Below are positions 61,069 to 64,000 of a stretch of DNA of 64,000 bases, one piece after another. The position numbers and the translations under genes were made by a program. Source of the stretch: Thermobifida halotolerans (GTDB lineage Bacteria; Actinomycetota; Actinomycetes; Streptosporangiales; Streptosporangiaceae); the NCBI RefSeq assembly GCF_003574835.2, contig NZ_CP063196.1, positions 4,278,001-4,342,000 of the forward strand, read 5' to 3'. Within the stretch, counting starts at the first letter, position 1. The number at the start of each line of letters is the position of its first letter. A model generated the notes under the pieces. That model did not search any database. It was not told the origin of the DNA and was given only the letters and a program-made list of their open reading frames with translations.

Positions 61069-63753
61069 TCACCGTCGCGAGGCCAGCGCCCGGCGGATCG
61101 CCTTCTCGATCTCGACCACCACCAGCACGCTGAACGCCACCGCCACGATCCGCCACCACGCGTCGGCGTCCAACGGCTCCACGCGCAGCAGGATCTGGGT
61201 GGGCGGGAAGTACAGCGCCGCCACGTGCAGCACGAACGTGCCGATCGTGGCCGCCACCAGGAGCGGGTTGTGGTACGGCGGCACCCGCAGCACCGACTGG
61301 GTGGCCGAACGGGCGTTGCCCGCCTGGAACGCCATGAACACCACCATGGTCGTCAGCGCCACCGTCTGCGCCGCCGTCAGCGATCCGCTGCGGTCCCACT
61401 CCCACCAGAACAGCGCGAGCGTGCCGATCGCCATCACCACACCGGTCACCCCGATCCGCTGCCACAGCAGCGGCGAGACGATGCCCTCCCGGGCGGAGCG
61501 CGGCGGCCTGCGCAGCAGGTCCGGTTCGGCGCGCTCGAACACCAGCGCGATGTCCTGGAGCGCGCTGGTGACCAGGTTCAGCCACAGCAACTGGGCGGGC
61601 ACCATGAGCAGCGGCCAGCCCAGCAGGGTGGAGACGGTCAACGCCACTACCATCGCCGCTCCCGTGGACACCAGGAAGAACACGGCGCGCCGAATGTTGT
61701 CGAAGGTGACGCGCCCCTCCTCGACCGCGTGCACGATCGTGCTGAAGTTGTCGTCGGCGAGCACGATCTCCGACGCCTCACGCGCCACGTCGGTGCCGCC
61801 CCTGCCCATCGACACCCCCACCGACGCCGCCTTCAACGCGGGCGCGTCGTTGACGCCGTCCCCGGTCACCGCGACGACCTCGCCGTTGGCCTCCAACGCG
61901 CGCACCAGGCGCAGCTTGCCCTCCGGCGGGATCCGGGCGTAGACGTTGACATCGGCGACCGCCGCGCGCAACCGCTCGCCGTCCAGGTCAACGATCTGGT
62001 CGTAGGTCAGCACGGGGGCGTCCGGCTCGCAGATGCCCAGTTCGGCGGCGATCGCGCGGGCGGTGACCCCGTGGTCGCCGGTGATCATGACCACGCGTAT
62101 GCCCGCCTCGCGGCAGGCCCGCACCGACTCGCGGGCGCCCTCACGCGGCGGGTCCATGATGCCGACCAGGCCGAGCAGCACCATGCCGGACGGGTCCTTC
62201 GGGTCGACGGGAGCCGTCCCCGGCTCGTACGGCCTGCTCATCGCCAACGCCAGCAGCCGCAGCCCCTCCGCGGCCATCCGCTCCCCCGCCGCGTGCAGGT
62301 CCTCGGGGCGCACCGACTCCACCCCGGACTCCCCCGCCTGGCCGTCGCACATCGCCAGAACCCGCTCGGGGGCGCCCTTGACGAAGAGAACCTCCCGGTC
62401 CCCCCAGCGGCGCGCCGTGGCCGAGAAACGGCGGGCCGGTTCGAAGTGCACCTCGGCCGTCTTCGGGAACATCACGTCCCGTGCCGCGCGCAGCAGCCCC
62501 GCGTTGTGGGCGGCGTCCAGCAGCGCCACCTCGGTGGGATCGCCGTGTGCCTGGCGGTGGACGCCCTCTCCGCGCACCGTGGCCTCGTTGGTCAGCGCCC
62601 CACACAGCAGCAACAGCAGATAGGGGTCAACGTGTTCGGGGTCCTCGGCGGTGATGTCGCGGCGGTGGGGCCGCACCGCCGCCGGACCGATCCGCCCGTC
62701 CACCGGACTCCACAGCCGCCGCACGGTCATCCGGTTCTCGGTCAGGGTTCCCGTCTTGTCCGAGCCGATCACGGTGGCGCTGCCCAGGGCCTCCACCGCG
62801 AGCATCCGCCGCACGACGGCGTTGCGGCGGGCCATCCGGGTCACCCCGATCGCCAGCGCCACGGTGAGCACGATCGGCAGGCCCTCGGGCACCGCCGCGA
62901 CCGCGAGCGCCACCGCCACCAGCAGCAACTCCATCGGGTCGCCGCCCCGCAGCAGCCCGATGGCCATGACCAGGATCGCGGAGGCCACCGCCGCGACCGC
63001 GATGATCCGCGACAGCCTGCTCATCCGCTCCTTGAGCGGGGTGGCCGTCTCCGGTGCGCCCTTGATGAGTCCGGCGATCGCGCCGAGCTCGGTCCGGGCG
63101 CCGGTGGCGTACACCACGCCCGTGCCGCGTCCGCTGGCGACCATCGTCCCCGAATGCCCCACGCTGAGCCGGTCGCCCAGCCCCACCTCGGGGGCCACCG
63201 CCTCGGTGGACTTGGTGACCGGTTCGGACTCGCCGGTCAACAGCGACTCGTCCACCTCCAGGGCGTGCGCCTCGACCAGGCGGATGTCGGCCGGTATCCG
63301 ACTGCCCGACTCCACGAGCACCACGTCGCCCGGCACCAGGGCGGCGCTCTCCACCTCGAGGCGGCGGCCGTTCCGGACGACGTGGGCGTGCGGCTGGCTC
63401 AGGCTCATCAGCGCCCGCACCGCCTGTTCGGCCCTGCGTTCCTGGACGAACCCGATGACCGCGTTGACCAGCAGCGCCACCGCGATCACCGCCGCGTCCA
63501 GCCACTCCCCGAGGACGGCGGTGAGCACGAACGCGAACAGCAGGATGGCGATGACCGGACTGGCGAACTGGCGCAGGAACACCACGGCGGCGGACGTGGG
63601 AGGCGTCTCCTCCAGCGCGTTGGGGCCGTGGCGCTCCAGGCGGCGGCGCGCCTCCTCGTCGGTCAGCCCCTCGGGTGCCGTGTCCAGGGCCGCGAACGCC
63701 TCCGGGACATCCACGGCGTGCCACTTCCGCTCCCGTAGTGCGGGCTCGGTCAT
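61069..63753 (-). CDS. P2-type cation-transporting ATPase
   Basis: An 894-residue P-type ATPase. N-terminal cation-ATPase domain (LTDEEARRRLERHGPNALEE), actuator TGES in LLTGESEPVTK, ion-site helix AAVPEGLPIVLTVALAIG, phosphorylated Asp near 332 in SDKTGTLTENRM, and GDGVNDAPALKAASVGVSMG. The C-terminal six-helix domain is complete. PEGLP and overall pattern place it with SERCA/PMA-like P2 pumps, probably Ca2+ or another cation; specificity is not proven. ATG 63753 follows GGAAGGAAGAG. The Usp gene just upstream on the same strand suggests stress-linked expression, as in DosR regulons that contain a P2 ATPase (CtpF). Confidence 0.92.
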   Translation of the reverse strand: MTEPALRERKWHAVDVPEAFAALDTAPEGLTDEEARRRLERHGPNALEETPPTSAAVVFLRQFASPVIAILLFAFVLTAVLGEWLDAAVIAVALLVNAVIGFVQERRAEQAVRALMSLSQPHAHVVRNGRRLEVESAALVPGDVVLVESGSRIPADIRLVEAHALEVDESLLTGESEPVTKSTEAVAPEVGLGDRLSVGHSGTMVASGRGTGVVYATGARTELGAIAGLIKGAPETATPLKERMSRLSRIIAVAAVASAILVMAIGLLRGGDPMELLLVAVALAVAAVPEGLPIVLTVALAIGVTRMARRNAVVRRMLAVEALGSATVIGSDKTGTLTENRMTVRRLWSPVDGRIGPAAVRPHRRDITAEDPEHVDPYLLLLLCGALTNEATVRGEGVHRQAHGDPTEVALLDAAHNAGLLRAARDVMFPKTAEVHFEPARRFSATARRWGDREVLFVKGAPERVLAMCDGQAGESGVESVRPEDLHAAGERMAAEGLRLLALAMSRPYEPGTAPVDPKDPSGMVLLGLVGIMDPPREGARESVRACREAGIRVVMITGDHGVTARAIAAELGICEPDAPVLTYDQIVDLDGERLRAAVADVNVYARIPPEGKLRLVRALEANGEVVAVTGDGVNDAPALKAASVGVSMGRGGTDVAREASEIVLADDNFSTIVHAVEEGRVTFDNIRRAVFFLVSTGAAMVVALTVSTLLGWPLLMVPAQLLWLNLVTSALQDIALVFERAEPDLLRRPPRSAREGIVSPLLWQRIGVTGVVMAIGTLALFWWEWDRSGSLTAAQTVALTTMVVFMAFQAGNARSATQSVLRVPPYHNPLLVAATIGTFVLHVAALYFPPTQILLRVEPLDADAWWRIVAVAFSVLVVVEIEKAIRRALASRR

Positions 63754-63820
63754 ACGGTCTCTTCCTTCCGGGGCTGGAGCGGGCCTCTGCTGTCGGTCCG
63801 GCGCCCGAGGGAGGAAACGC

Positions 63821-64000
63821 TCACCGGTTGGGCACCACCATGACCGGGCGGGCCGCGTTGTGCAGCAACCCGTGGGCGACCCGGCCGAGCGCCAGTCGGG
63901 TGATGCCCCGGCTGCTGTGCGCGCCCACCACGACGAGGCGGGCGTCCCGTGCCGCGTCGGCGAGCGCGGCCACCGTCGGGGCCTCCACGACGTCACGGAC
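63821..64000 (-). CDS. Universal stress protein, C-terminal part (5' end off-window)
   Basis: The last 59 codons of a Usp gene: VAALADAARDARLVVVGAHS, the ATP loop region GAHSSRGITRLALGRVAH and the terminal LLHNAARPVMVVPNR before TGA at 63821. The frame runs off the right edge. It lies 67 bases upstream of the cation ATPase and is probably co-transcribed with it. Confidence 0.85.
   Translation of the reverse strand, partial: VRDVVEAPTVAALADAARDARLVVVGAHSSRGITRLALGRVAHGLLHNAARPVMVVPNR

Noticed and set aside
60706-63738. A 1010-codon rightward open frame opposite the cation ATPase
   Set aside because: It is the antisense of a complete P-type ATPase with all motifs; its His/Arg/Gly-rich translation is a high-GC artefact.

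Overview
The window is high-GC DNA with GTG/ATG starts, strong AGGAGG-type ribosome binding sites, overlapping stop/start codons, Tat signals, ECF42, DUF397 and DevR-like genes. This points to a filamentous actinomycete, plausibly Nocardiopsaceae or a relative; the genus is an inference. No rRNA, intact tRNA or CRISPR array was seen.

Region 1 (1-13.7 kb) is a defence island, visibly less GC-rich than the rest. It holds a Z1-domain P-loop protein (cut by the left edge), a MORC/MutL-like GHKL ATPase, an SF2 helicase, the DISARM core pair DrmB (DUF1998) and DrmA (large helicase), an HNH nuclease and a 57-residue membrane peptide. It ends at a 45-nt copy of the 3' half of a tRNA-Arg(ACG) gene, oriented as expected for the far attachment site of an element integrated in a tRNA gene lying left of the window.

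Region 2 (13.9-26.6 kb) is ordinary chromosome: a Tat-exported metallo-beta-lactamase-fold protein, DoxX, a secreted protein with copper-monooxygenase-like motifs, a DGPF/YCII protein with its ECF42 sigma factor and a matching promoter, a frameshifted Nudix pseudogene, an IclR regulator, a Nudix hydrolase, a LysE exporter, and an ATP-grasp ligase paired with a CocE/NonD hydrolase.

Region 3 (26.7-45.3 kb) is the most interesting part: an apparently undescribed aromatic biosynthetic cluster with no PKS, NRPS or terpene core. It encodes class II DAHP synthase, a fused PabA-PabB aminodeoxychorismate synthase and a PabC-type lyase (4-aminobenzoate supply). A DUF98 chorismate lyase probably supplies 4-hydroxybenzoate. 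An EhpF/EhpG-like adenylation plus aldehyde dehydrogenase pair would reduce an aryl carboxylate to an aldehyde. There are also two further ANL ligases, two paralogous FAD monooxygenases, a Tat-exported bicovalent flavin oxidase, a PEP-mutase-fold protein, an AhpD-like protein and an NB-ARC/LuxR regulator. Two leftward gene blocks flank one rightward gene.

Region 4 (45.9-64 kb) is a stress/dormancy neighbourhood: flavodoxin, SHOCT and DUF4389 membrane proteins, a formaldehyde-dehydrogenase-like ADH, an HbpS/GlcG protein, an F420:NADPH oxidoreductase-like protein, MarR, a CrcB pair, an LLM-flavoprotein/hemerythrin fusion, four universal stress proteins (one cut by the right edge), a DevR-like response regulator, an XRE/PNPOx-like protein and a P2-type cation ATPase. 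Between 59.2 and 60.7 kb lie decayed mobile remnants: a headless DUF5753 regulator with intact DUF397 partner, an integrase tail, and a 225-bp inverted-repeat element whose arm also occurs at 41.2 and 45.9 kb.
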